Assembly (NCBI GenBank): GCA_039707465.1
Contig: CM077647.1
Location: 43,151,110 to 43,215,109, forward strand
Direction of reading: 5' to 3'
DNA length: 64,000 nucleotides
Source: Rhabdophis nuchalis
Lineage: Eukaryota > Chordata > Lepidosauria > Squamata > Natricidae
Numbering within the stretch: the stretch's first letter is position 1; every line of letters starts with the position of its first letter. The position numbers and the translations under genes are program-made. Positions 24,300 through 34,799 of the stretch are shown here, piece after piece. The notes under the pieces are model-generated. The model saw only the letters and a list, made by a program, of their open reading frames with translations. It was not told the DNA's origin and ran no database searches.

Positions 24300-25710
24300 T
24301 ATGAAGAGGTTGGTTGGATAAGCAAAGGCTGCAGATGCTTGCAAGCAGGCCAATGAACACACATCCCAAATCTCAACTATGCATTATGTGAAGGTGCATG
24401 CTGATTGGTTAATCTGACTTTCTGTTGGGAGGCAGGTGGAAGGCAAGGCACATTGTTGTTTGAGCAAACTCTAGCCAGAATGTTAATATTTTCAGAAATA
24501 TAAATACCACAGGTATGTAACTGTCTCCGAATGACATATGCAAGCTATAATCTTGCAGATGTGGCACAACCACATATTTCTTTCCTTAGTCTATTGTACC
24601 TACACAAGGTTAACAATAAAATGATGGCCTTGAACAAGCTATTGATCTGAATGAATATATGCTAACTAGCCATATACTAGAGAGGCAGTGGAGATCTTCA
24701 AACAATATAACTGCAGTCAGTACAACCTGGACAAAAGTTAAGGTTTTGCTTGCTATTTTTCAACAATTGCTTTTAAACTTCAGCTTTTTAAATCTGAGGG
24801 ACTTTTCAAGTGAACCACTTATAGCTTTGAGGCTGATTTTTTAAAAATCTGATTATTCACAGCTTGCTAATTTGTAATTGGACTTTTTTAGCTTGAAAAC
24901 CTCTAGATTTTAGGGGAAACTAATTTATTTTTTCTTTCAGTTAATTATGGTATTCACACTTAAAACAGTTGAGTGAGAAGACTTCTAGTGGGCATGTGCA
25001 TTGTTCTGGAACTAATAAAATATATTATTGATCGCTTAATGAAAACCACCATGTTCACACAATTTGACTGTAACTGGCATAGATACAACAGCTTCTTCTG
25101 ATTTCATATGGAGGATCACCCCCATTTTTGCTTCTATTACTGTGTTTTTAAATTAAATTTGGGGTTAACCACAGGGCACTAAGTTGGGTGGCTCAATTAA
25201 TACATCATATCTTCCTACCCTCACAGATCGCCCCTACTGGTTCTCATTTAGCTTAAGATAATAACAATTAATTACAATTGAGTGTATTCAAAGTTAGAGC
25301 AGGCAGTTCCTCCATAGGTGAATACAATTTAACACTTTGCCTTGTGAATGTGCATGGCTTGAAACCCTTTTCCTGTTTAATTTTGTTCATCCAACAGTTT
25401 AAATATTCTGGAGTAATAAAAAAAAGAATCAAAAGCCATCTAGAATGGAGGACAAACTGCTACCACTTATTTAATTAAAATAAAGGTACAATGTTTAAAA
25501 TGGTAAAAGTCATTTATAATTGAATTAAGTCCATTGCAGCTGTGAGAACAATATAATTATTATTATTCGGTTTCTTTCTTCATGATTTCTCTTTTATTTT
25601 CTAATTTTCTTTAAATTGTTCGAAGACAGCATGTAAAGCTATTTTCCTACCAATTTTATCCACACTAGAATTGGTTAATTTAGTTTGAGGTATAGATACC
25701 AAAGCAAGCC
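24300..25710. other. Stretch without a recognised feature
   Basis: No repeat family or exon recognised. Confidence 0.5.
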
Positions 25711-25714
25711 TTTA

Positions 25715-26000
25715 TCTATATAAATAAAAATGTAAAATAGTTTGTGCAAAGCCATTAATCTCAGAAAGTACTGCACCAATCGACACCAAATTTTCACACA
25801 ATGTTTCCAAGGACTTCCGAACCAATCATACGTACCTTTTGTGTGCCTGGCACACGTGTGTCATGTGCAAGATACACAAACATAAAATATACCCACTTGT
25901 GAGGTTTTCACCTCCCTGTAGCTCCTCCCATCCGGCTGCTCCTTATGATGCATCATGCACCCCCCCACACACATTTCCAACGGTCGTTTTCTCAGCAACC
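25715..26000 (+). mobile_element. Candidate Helitron-like 5' segment (composite locus B)
   Basis: Starts tctatataaataaaaatg after an A. It shares with 62688 and (inverted) 8930 the segment through 'aaattttcacacaatgtt', 'caaggacttccg', 'tcatgtgcaagatacacaaa' and 'ggttttcacctccctgtag'. It leads into the 48-bp minisatellite and the TAGG-type array. Confidence 0.5.
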
Positions 26001-26015
26001 GAATAAGCTTCCCCC

Positions 26016-26206
26016 AGGCTTGGCCTACAGAAGCCTCTTCTGTACAATTCCCTCTTTTCCCTAGGCTTGACCTACAGAAGCCTCTGCTGTACAATTCCCT
26101 CTTTTCCCCCAGGTTTGGCCTACAGAAGCCTCTGCTGTACAATTCCCTCTTTTCCCCCAGGCCTGGCCTACAGAAGCCTCTGCTGTACAATTCCCTCTTT
26201 TCCCTC
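26016..26206. repeat. 48-bp minisatellite, 4 units
   Basis: Units start at about 26016, 26063, 26111 and 26159 and share ggcctacagaagcctctgct and gtacaattccctcttttccc. Their divergence is low (a few bases per unit), so the expansion is young. The ORFs across it on both strands only reflect the repeat. Confidence 0.92.
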
Positions 26207-26301
26207 TAATGTTCCCACACTGGATGGAGGCTGTATGGATGCCTACTAGGCCCAAAACTAGGCCCACTCCCAGGTGGCCCATTTTTGGTCCTAGGAGGCT
26301 G

Positions 26302-27443
26302 CATGGTAGGTAGGTAGAGGGATAGAGAGAGAGGGAAAAATACAGTAGGTAGGTAGGTAGGTAGGTAGGTAGGTAGGTAGGTAGAGGGATAAAATACAGT
26401 AGGTAGGTAGGTAGAGGGATAAACAGAAAGGGAGAAATACAATAGGTAGGTAGGTAGGTAGGTAGGTAGGTAGGTAGGTAGGTAGGTAGAAGCATAGAGA
26501 GAGGGAGGGAAAAATACAGTAGGTAGGTAGGTAGGTAGGTAGGTAGGATAGAAAGAGAGAGAGGGAGAAAATGCATTAGGTAGTTAGGTAGAGGGATAGA
26601 GAGAGATAAGGGAAAATACAGTAGGTAGGTAGGCAGGTGGATAAAGAGAGAGAGGGAAAAATTCAGTAGGTAGGTAGGTAGGGGGATAAAGAGAGAGAGA
26701 GAGGGAAAATACAGTAGGTAGAGAATACAGAGGGATAGAGAGAGATAGGGAAAAATAGAGTAGGTAGGTAGGTAGAGGGATAAAGAGAGAGAGGGGGGAA
26801 ATACAGTAGATAGGTAGGTGGATAAAGAGAGAGGGAAAATACAGTAGATAGGTAGGTAGGTAGGTGGGATAGAGAGAGAGAGGGAGCAAATACAGTAGGT
26901 AGTTAGGTAGAGGGATAGAGAGAGATGGGGAAAAATACAGTAGGTAGATAGGCAGGTGGATAAAGAGAGAGAGGGAAAAATTCAGTAGGTAGGTAGGTAG
27001 AGGGATAGAGAGAGATAGGGAAAATACAGTAGGTAGGTAGAGGGATAAAGAGAGAGAGAGGGGGAAAATACAGTAGGTAGGTAGGTAGGTAGGTAGGTAG
27101 GTAGGTAGGTAGGTGGATAAAGAGAGAGAGGGAAAAATACAGTAGGTAGGTAGGTAGGTGATAAAGAGAGAGGGAAAATACAGTAGGTAGGTATGTAGGT
27201 GGATAAAGAGAGAGAGGGAAAATACAGTAGGTAGGTAGGTAAAGGGATAGAGAGAGATAGGGGAAATACAGTAGGTAGGTAGGTAGGTAGATAGAGGCAT
27301 AGAGAGAGGTAGAAATACAGTAGGTAGGTAGGTAGGTAGGTAGGTAGGTAGAAGCATAGAGAGAGGGAGGGAAAAATACAGTAGGTAGGTAGGTAGGTAG
27401 GTGGATAGAGAGAGAGAGAGGGTGAAATACAGTAGGTAGGTAG
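26302..27443. repeat. TAGG-type higher-order array (composite locus B)
   Basis: About 1.1 kb in which (TAGG)n runs alternate with a GA-rich spacer, agggatagagagagaggg-aaaatacag, giving irregular units of roughly 40-60 bp and some twenty repeats. The array resumes at 30351-30375 on the far side of the 2.9-kb hAT-like insertion. Long minus-strand Leu/Tyr/Pro/Thr-rich ORFs here are translation of the repeat. Confidence 0.95.
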
Positions 27444-27617
27444 CAGTGGTGGGTTTCAATTTTTTTAGAACCTATTCTGTAGGTGTGGCCTATTTTGTGG
27501 GCGTGGCTTGGCAGTCATGTGACCACGTGGAGTGGCCAACTTGTAAAATGTAGTGAAACTCATTTAGCAATGCTCTTGCTTAGCAACTAAAATTTTGGGC
27601 TCAATTGTGATAATAAA

Positions 27618-27644
27618 TTATTTCTTTTTCGTTCTTTCTTTCCT

Positions 27645-27692
<48 letters not shown>

Positions 27693-28140
27693 GTTTCACT
27701 CTCCCCTTTCTTTTTTTCCTTCCTTTTGTGTCACTCTCCCCGACTTTCTTTCTTTTTTCTTTCTTCCTTTTTCTTCCCCTTCATTCCTTCCTTTCTTGTT
27801 TCACTCTCCCGCTTGCTTCCTTCCTTCCTTCCTTCCTTCCTTCTTTCCTTCCTTCCTTCCTTCCTTCCTTCCTTGGGTCACTCTCCCACTCTTCCTTCCT
27901 TCTTTCTTTCTTTCTTGTGTCACTCTCCCCCTCTTTCTTTCTTTCCTTCCTTTCTTGTTACTCTCCCCAACTTCCTTTTTTTTCTTTTTTCTTTCTTCCT
28001 TTCTCTTCCTTCCTTCCTTTTTCTTCCTTCCTTCCTTTCTTGTGTCATTCTCCCACCCACCCTTCCTTCCTTCCTTCCTTCCTTCCTTCCTTCCTTCCTT
28101 CCTTCCTTCCTTCCTCTCTTACTCTCTCTCCCCCCCCCCT
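27618..28140. repeat. Pyrimidine tract: (TTTC)n and (TTCC)n with spacers
   Basis: More than 500 bases of almost pure C/T on the plus strand. Runs of cttt and cttc are punctuated by a recurring gtgtcactctccc/gtttcactctccc phrase. ORFs of up to 271 codons across it are repeat translation. Confidence 0.95.
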
Positions 28141-28386
28141 CTCTCATACATACTTTCCATTTGGTGAAAATTTCTGTTTCGCCAGCTGGGAGGCTAGCAA
28201 AGAAGACTCATTTTCCCTTTCCACTGGAGAAAGGAGGCAGGGAAGTGGGCCCCAAGCTTCATCTCTGCCTCTTTCTTCAAGAGCTGGCTTCAGGGATGGC
28301 CAGCCTCTCCCACCACTGCGCCCTTCACCCACCTTCCACCCGGAGGTTCTGCCAGCGGTTGCCTCCCGAGACAGCTGCGAGCCTCC

Positions 28387-29733
28387 CTAGGAGGATGCTG
28401 GACATTGGGGGTGGGGGTGGGGCCAGCACCTGCTGTTTCTGCTGCTGCTGCTGCTGCAGGCTTCTTGCATTAAGTTGCAGGCACACAAATTCCAGGCCCC
28501 GCCTCGAGTCCCTTCGGGGAGAGAGAGCGGGTTATAAATAAAATTCGATTCGAGATGCATTTTGTTTTGAAACTTGCTGCCCCGGCAACCCGAAAGGGAC
28601 ATTTTCCCAGCGGCAACTCTCCCAGGCAGCTTTCTCTCTAGCCAAGCAGGCGCACGAGGCCTCCCAATGATCTGAGGGGAGCCGGGAAGAGCCAAACTGT
28701 GCCCAGCCATCCTTACTCCCTCCCAGCTAAGGGTGGGAATGCCTGAGACGCCGCTGGAGAATGTCCCCTTTGGATTGCTAGGAAAGCAAGTTTCAAGGCA
28801 AAACGTAGCTGCTGGAATCACCTCGTTTCCAATGGGATGGGAGGGGGGAAGAAATCCATCTTTTTCCTCCATCTCCATGGATCTCCCCCAATTGGAAATG
28901 AGGTGGCTGTGAAAGAGAAGGGAGCGCGCCCACGTGGCTTCTTCCAACAGCAGAAGGATGAACAGGAGGGAAGTTTGGCTGTTTGAAAAGCCCCACGTGA
29001 AACTCCCCTCCTGTTCCTCCTCCTGCTGTTTGAACAAACCATGCCGGGCGTGCTCCCTTGTCTTTGACAGCCGCCTCATTTCCAATGGGGTGGGGGATCT
29101 ATGGAGATGGAGAAAAAAGATGGATTTCTTGTGTGCGCGCGATTTCTGTGGATGAGAAATACGGAGGGGGCACTTGTATTGCACACGCATCTTTGGAGAA
29201 TAAACTCGAATTGTAAGAAATGGCCAGACGAGGAAAAAAAAGGGGAGGGAGAATGGGAGGTGTGTATATGTGGATAGAGGAGAGGAATAACCAGGTCCAC
29301 TTAAAGGGAGAGGCTCTTGGAGGTTTCTTAAAATCTGACTGCTGGGAGGGAAAATGGCTGGGGAAGGGGACTCTCCCGGTCGCAGGAGAAAGTGCAGAGC
29401 GCAAGCACTGCTGAAAAAAAGGGAACGATACAATGGAAGTAGCAGTCCTCCCTGGAATCCTGCAGAGGAGAGGCGGTGGTGATGGCACTTGCTCTGCTCT
29501 CCCCGAGGCAGACTAAAGCCACGGCGGGTCCCTTTCCTCTTCACCACTAGCAGGTGTAACTGGCAGCAGGTCTTTTTAAGACTTGTCTTTTTCCCACACA
29601 CATCTCCTCCACCCTCAAGAGTCCTGCGACTTTGACAGGGGCGCTCTTGGCTTCCGCTTTCTTGCGGCGCAGGGGCCCTTTTCCCACCTGTATTTTCCTC
29701 CTCCTTTTTCCCACTAGCTCCCAGACCCTCCAA
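28387..29733 (-). other. Long open frame without recognisable protein (448 codons)
   Basis: Unusually long for non-coding DNA, but it runs through an L2 tail (LESNFIYNPLSLPEGTRGG is the antisense of that tail) and through both arms of the palindrome, and shows no domain, signal peptide or splice structure. GC-rich composition makes long open frames likely. I take it as non-genic. Confidence 0.5.
28849..29130. repeat. Long imperfect palindrome, arms about 135 bp
   Basis: gaaatccatctttttcctccatctccat...ggaaatgagg on the left is mirrored by cctcatttccaat...ggagatggagaaaaaagatgg on the right. The centre is near 28990, where two versions of gtttgaaaagccccacgtg/caaacagcag sequence face each other. 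The arms differ at perhaps one base in ten. Confidence 0.85.
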
Positions 29734-30350
29734 GCTCGCCCCCTCCCCTCCCCACCCCCAAAGTTCCCAGAGTTGCCCGAGTTAAAGCGCTGCCCCTATC
29801 CCCTGTGTTAGAATGCAGCAGGCACGAGAAGGTCTGGCCAAGAGTTTGGTGCACATGGCTGCGCTCCCCCTCACTCAGGTACAAGAGAATAAAGGGTACA
29901 AGGAAAAATAAAAATTTAAAGAAAATTCAGAGAATCCGAGCAATGTTTTAAATTTAGGCTGGAGCTCATAAGAATTCGACCGTACTGACTTGTGCTTTCC
30001 CCTCACCTTCCCCTTGCTCTTTTCACTTACTGCTTCAAAACGAAGCATCTCTCGCTCTGCAGAAACAGTGGCTTCCAAAAGAGGGAAAGGTGCGGTTTGG
30101 GGGAAAAGGGGAGAGGCATCCAAAAGGGGCAGCTCAGTCAGCTTGGCTCAAGTGATGGCCTGGCCCTGAAGTCTGGACTTTGGAAGGATGGGATGCCTTC
30201 TTTTTCTTTCCTTCTCGTTGGAAGGAAAGAGGTGGGGCAGACTTACTTCTGAGTCTCCCATTCAAACCCCCTCTCTCTGGCTCGCTAAATTTCACCAACC
30301 GGTTCTTGCGAGGGGGTGCGAGCCGGTAGAAACCCACCACTGATAGAGAA

Positions 30351-30375
30351 GGAGAAATACAGTAGGTAGGTAGGT
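30351..30375. repeat. End of the locus B TAGG-type array
   Basis: gagaaatacagtaggtaggtagg continues the array that was cut by the insertion at 27444-30342. Confidence 0.8.
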
Positions 30376-31205
30376 TGGGGGTTATATGGTGGTTGTGTGT
30401 ACGTGTTTGTGTGTTCAGATGTACATCTACACACAGATTGGTTGGCCATTTAACCAGACTGGGCCACAGTCTGGTAAACGCGTGGTGGGGTAGAACTGGT
30501 AATCTAATGTAAAATTTCCTTTCTTTCTTCCTTTCTTTTCTCAGCCAAAAAAATAATAATATTCTGTGGGAGTTGTTCAGCTAAACAGAAGGAATGCTAC
30601 CCATATACAAATAATCCTCATTTAGCAATTGATTTGTTTAGTGACTGTTCACAGTTATGGCAATGATGAAAAAATAATTTTATGACCAATCTTTGCTTTA
30701 TGACTTTGCAGTTCTGCCAAGCAAAAGAAAATTGAAGCAAAATTATATGCCCAGTTTAATTTCACTTAGTTACTCCTTTATGTAACAATCAATGGCCACA
30801 AATCTGATTGCTGTAGCTACATTTGAGCATACAAATATCTAGGGAAACTTAATCAATAGCAAATCAATCATTACCCTTTTTGATAATACGATTCTAATGG
30901 TATATAGTTCATGGAGAATTGATGAAGCCCCTTTTCTCTGTATAGGCTGCTATTACAATATGCTTCTTGCAAATGCAAGCAAATTAACAGTTTCTTTACT
31001 TATCTTCTTTTTTTTTTTTTTTTGCTTATATTTGGCCTTTTCCTTACAAATATTGCCCATTTTCATTACAAATAGTTTGGCCTTGGGCTTCTCCAACAAG
31101 CACAAAGGGAAAGATCCATTCACATACTTCTTTACATGGTGCAGAACTGAACTATGGAGTTAACTCTCCTGAAATGTAACAAAATAGCTACCGTATTGGA
31201 AACTG
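30376..31205. other. Stretch without a recognised feature
   Basis: Only an 18-base T run near 31005-31023. No exon or repeat family recognised. Confidence 0.5.
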
Positions 31206-31211
31206 CAAGAA

Positions 31212-31577
31212 ACAATTTGCTAAAGGTAAAGGTTCCCCTCACACATACGTGCTAGACATTCCCGAATCTAGGGGGCAGTGCTCATCTCCGTTTCAAAGCC
31301 GAAGAGCCAGCTGAAATGAAGACATTTCTGCAGTCATGTGGCCGACATGACTAAACGCCGAAGGTGCACAGAACACTGTTACCTTCCCAGCAAAGGTGGT
31401 CTCTATTTTTCTACTTGTATTTTTACATGCTTTCAAACTGCTAGGTTGGCAGAAGCTGGGACAAGTAATGAGAGCTAACTTCATTACACGGTGCTTTGGG
31501 ATTCAACCACCAAACTTCCAAACTTTCAGATCGACAAGCTCAGCATCTTAGCCACTGAGCCACCACTTCCCTCTATT
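31212..31577 (-). mobile_element. Sauria-type tRNA-derived SINE
   Basis: On the minus strand it starts at a tRNA-like head (ggtggctcagtggctaaga as A-box region and ggttgaatcc as decayed B box, consensus GGTTCGAATCC), continues with cagcttctgccaacctagca and gcatgtaaaa..., then gccacatgactgcag and cttcggctttgaaacgg, and ends in ggggaacctttaccttta. This order is that of the squamate Sauria SINEs, whose 3' end is mobilised by BovB LINEs. RNA polymerase III boxes are mutated, so it is probably inactive. Confidence 0.85.
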
Positions 31578-31579
31578 TC

Positions 31580-33070
31580 TACTGCATTTATATCCTGTCG
31601 ATGGATTTCCCATTGTCATGAGGTTTGATTACCATGAGAACAAAAATACTAAACTATGCAAGCCAGAATCACATTTGGATTCATTTTCCGTGTTTTTCAC
31701 CATTCTGATATCATGGCAAGAAATAACCAAGTGGTCAAAGCCACATGTTTGGTAGAGTTCTGTAAAAATCAGTTGTTCTGCAGAGTTATATCAACATATG
31801 GGTTGCAGGAGAAGTAGCTGAGGGCAATTTATTGGAAAAGTTATCCTTCAATTTGATGAGTAATTTGACAGATGAGTCCTTCTGAATATATTGTCATAAG
31901 GTCACAAAACTTGCAGTAGCTTGGAACATATAATCTACAACATTTCAGAGATATTCAGAGAGCAATCCTTTTTTTCCTGAAGAATGCAATTTTATTGCAG
32001 ACTTTGAAACAAGTTAGATTTTACTAGAGTAATTCATTAGAATTAAAGGAATGGTTTCAACATAACACACTCAATGCTTTAAAACTGCATTTTAAAAAGT
32101 GTTTAAAGGAAAATCAAAATTTTGGAATGAATTCCATTTTTATTTCTTTTTTCAAAAATTAGTTTCAGGAATTTTCTAAGTAACATTAATGAAATGGGAA
32201 GGGCAATAAATCAGGTCATTTGAGTGAGTTATGTGTAGTATGGCCAGTAAAACATTATGCATAAAGAGGAAGCACTATACCAAAAGAGAAAATGGGTAAA
32301 GAAACATAAACTTTTATAGATAAATTTGTATTTATAAAATTAAACTGAGACACTAAAAATGTAATTACTTTTCTTTGCAGCTAGAGGGAGTTGAATACTT
32401 TATAAAGAACTGATGTTTCATTTATTAAAATACCTAATAAAAAGAGTTCAGGAAAGTAAACTCAGTATTAACTGAACTTTCAAGTTATTGTCAGATAGCT
32501 GTGTGTATGTATAGCAAATACTAATAATCTAATTATAATCTATTATAGCCATTAGATTAAAGTGTGTGCTAAATACAATAACTCAGCTAATGTATTTTCA
32601 GGCACCTGTGATATAAAAATGAAAAAAAAAACTTTTTTATTTCACTTGCATGCTAAAATTCCAAATGAATGAATGTTGAAAGCATATAGTTTTCCTGAAT
32701 GAAAAACTAATTGAATGATATTGTAAAATTGATATACAAATAATAATTAAATCCATAAAAATGTACAACTATAGTTACTAATGATAAGCTTTACTGATGC
32801 AATAGAAGGTGAAGATGTGGTAGATATGAGTTACTTGTAAAAATAATGAAAGCAGAATACAAATAAATAAATATACTGGGGTTTTTTTTTTTTTTTTTAA
32901 TAATGTCCCCAAAGACTAATTTCTTTTTATAGCAGAAAGCTATGCATATTTACTCAGAAATAAGATTTGTCTGTCATGGAAGAATCTAACTTATAAAAGT
33001 TGTCCAAATAAAAGGACATCACATGTACATATGCCAACATTTTAGAAATACAAATTATGAAATAATATAA
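31580..33070. other. Stretch without a recognised feature
   Basis: Very AT-rich; a T run at 32883-32898. No gene or repeat family recognised. Confidence 0.5.
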
Positions 33071-33084
33071 TAAAATGGAATCAC

Positions 33085-33286
33085 CTAATCATCTTTTTTG
33101 CTCTTCTCTACTCTCATCATCTTTTTTTACAACCTGGCAACCAAAACTGGATGCAGTATTCCAAGTGTGGCCTTACCAAGGCCTTATAAAGTGGTATTAA
33201 CATGTCATGTGATCTTGATTCTATCCCTCTGTTAATGCAGCCTAGAACTCTGTTGGATTTTTTGGCAGCTGCCCACCTATTGGATG
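33085..33286 (-). mobile_element. CR1 LINE fragment
   Basis: Minus-strand CR1 segment around 'ggccacacttggaatactgc' and 'ccaaaactggatgcag' (on the given strand). It includes the region coding for the conserved ...TLEYCIQFW... stretch. Broken frames. Confidence 0.8.
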
Positions 33287-33331
33287 ATTAATAATAATAA
33301 TAATCTTTATTGTCATTGTAAAAATTATTTA
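33287..33331 (-). mobile_element. Solo 3' tail of the L2/Rex-type LINE
   Basis: ttaataataataataatctt and tattgtcattgtaaaaatta are the reverse complement of the 3' terminus of the element at 13494-15346. Only about 45 bases were copied, an extreme 5' truncation. Confidence 0.75.
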
Positions 33332-34120
33332 AGTATGAGAAAGCAGTGTGCGACAGCATACAGAAAAGTTAATAAAATCCTTGGTATAAATAAGAGGAAA
33401 AGAATCAAAATCACATGAAATATTAGTAGCAATTTATAAAACCTTAGTATGAGATACATGGAATGCAGTTTTGGTCACCATATTACAAAAAAGTAGTTGA
33501 GATTTTGGAAAAAGTGCAGAGAAGAGCAACTATTTATATATATATTTATTCAATTTATACCCCGCCCTTCTCCAAACGGACCCAGGGCGGCGCACAGGAA
33601 AATTAAAAATACATACAAAACATCATATAAAATTTAAAAAACTAATTCAATGGATCCTGTGCTAAAACCAGATTAAAATCCCCAAATTTAAAAACTATCT
33701 AAAAGTCAGGTTAGGGGGCTACGCTAGGCCGGCTAAGATGATTAAAGGCTTGGAGACTAAACATATGAATACAGTTGCAGAATTTGGGTCTGACTAATCT
33801 GGATAAAAGAATAGGGATGACATGATACTCAGGTGTAAGATGAGATGATCAATCTATTTCCCAAACCACCTGAAGGCAGGATGGAATGTATGGAAAATAA
33901 TCAAGGAGAGAGATTGATAAGCAACTTGGAATTAAAGAAACTTCCTAACAGTGAGAACAATTAATCAGTAGAACAACTTGCTGTCAGAAGTTGTGGGTGT
34001 TTTATCACTGGAGGCTTTTAACAAGTGGCTGTTCAGTCACTTGTCTGAAATGCTTCAGAAGGATTGGAATAGAAGACCTCTAAGATCTCTACTAGCTCTA
34101 TTCTGAAAAAAAAAAAAGTC
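33332..34120 (+). mobile_element. CR1 LINE 3' part, split by an L2 tail
   Basis: 33332-33533 carries '...acatggaatgcagttttggtcacc' and 'aaaaagtgcagagaagagcaac'. 33746-34120 carries '...catatgaatacagttgcag', 'gacatgatactcagg' and 'gtctgaaatgcttcagaagg', consecutive in CR1. The interruption at 33534-33745 is an L2-type 3' end. Confidence 0.8.
33534..33745 (-). mobile_element. L2-type LINE 3' UTR inserted in CR1
   Basis: tttataccccgcccttctcc and acccagggcggcgcacagga mark the minus-strand L2-type 3' UTR. It has a tatatatttatt tail on its low-coordinate side. Confidence 0.8.
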
Positions 34121-34204
34121 TTCTTCCAGAAATTGATTTCATCAGAACAACATTCCAAAATTATACTGAATAGGAAAACTGGGGTATATCCACACTAGTA
34201 TATA

Positions 34205-34310
34205 AAGGAGAAATGATATAGGGTTTCCTGCTTAGGTGGGTGGGGGTTGACTGGAGTACCTCCAGAGTCCCTTCTAACTCTATTATCTTTTCTATTATTC
34301 TTTTCATGAT
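34205..34310 (+). mobile_element. CR1 LINE 3' terminus
   Basis: 'tatagggtttcctgcttagg' to 'ttctaactctattat' is the CR1 3' terminal block, tandem to other CR1 pieces. Confidence 0.65.
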
Positions 34311-34311
34311 T

Positions 34312-34795
34312 ACTTGTTTCTATCAAGTCTAAAGACAGTCCAGAATGGCATAGGGAAGGGATTTCAAACGCAAGGCCCACGGACCGGATGTGGCCTGTGG
34401 TATGCTTAGATCTGGCCCATGCAGTCGCTCTGGAAACAATGAAGGACCAACCTGCAGCGCCTCTGCCAGAAAAAAATGGAACTCAGGAGGGCCATGTGAC
34501 CTCTATTTTCACTGGCAGAGCGTTGCAGGACGCCATCGCAGCCAAAAACAGAGCTCAGGAGCATGGTTTCACTGGCAAAGCACTCGGGCTCTCACAGGCG
34601 TCCCCAACACAAGTGATGTCGAGCTGGCCATACCCACACTGGCCCCCTGAGGTCAAACACAACCCTGATGCAGCCGTCAATGAAATCAAGTTTGACACCC
34701 CTGGTATAGAGTCTCCTGCCATAGGCAGGGGATTGGACTAGAAAGCCTCCAAGGTCCTTTCCAATCTTATTATTATATGTTCTATTTCTTTTCTA
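34312..34795 (+). mobile_element. CR1 3' terminus split by a hAT-like MITE
   Basis: The CR1 phrase 'ctgaaatggtatagggtctcctgcc...ggcaggggattggac' is cut after ...agaatggcataggg (34355) and resumes at gtatagagtctcctgcc (34704). The intervening MITE has its own entry. Confidence 0.75.
34356..34703. mobile_element. hAT-like non-autonomous element, cagggrtgtcaa family
   Basis: Left end aagggatttcaaacgc, right end inverse of caggggtgtcaaacttg. Flanks gcataggg (34348-34355) and gtatagag (34704-34711) match at 6 of 8 bases and correspond to the CR1 target, which supports a TSD. Related to 4640-5029 and 56360-56662. Confidence 0.8.
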
Positions 34796-34799
34796 TGTA

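Larger units (their letters stand above)
27444..30342. mobile_element. Large hAT-like non-autonomous element (2.9 kb) with GC-rich payload
   Basis: Ends are cagtggtgggtttcaa and, inverted, cagtggtgggtttctac. It interrupts the TAGG-type array. Flanking 8-mers (gtaggtag and atagagaa) do not match well, perhaps because the array has changed since. The inside holds a TTTC/TTCC tract (27618-28140), a short L2 tail (about 28490-28552, cctcgagtcccttcgggg), a long palindrome (28849-29130) and 1.2 kb of GC-rich, promoter-like DNA of unknown origin (29150-30300). No transposase. Confidence 0.75.

Noticed and set aside
26302..27443. CRISPR-like regular spacing of repeats
   Set aside because: Units vary in length and spacers are themselves repeats; this is a vertebrate satellite-like array, not a CRISPR.
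26061..27459. Long minus-strand ORFs rich in Tyr-Leu-Pro-Thr
   Set aside because: They are translations of the TAGG-type array and carry no other sequence.
27595..28541. Plus-strand ORFs of 190-271 codons rich in Phe-Leu-Pro-Ser
   Set aside because: Translation of the TTTC/TTCC pyrimidine tract in three frames; not a protein.
31212..31577. A tRNA gene from the A/B-box-like head
   Set aside because: Boxes are decayed and the sequence continues into a SINE body and tail; no cloverleaf can be drawn.
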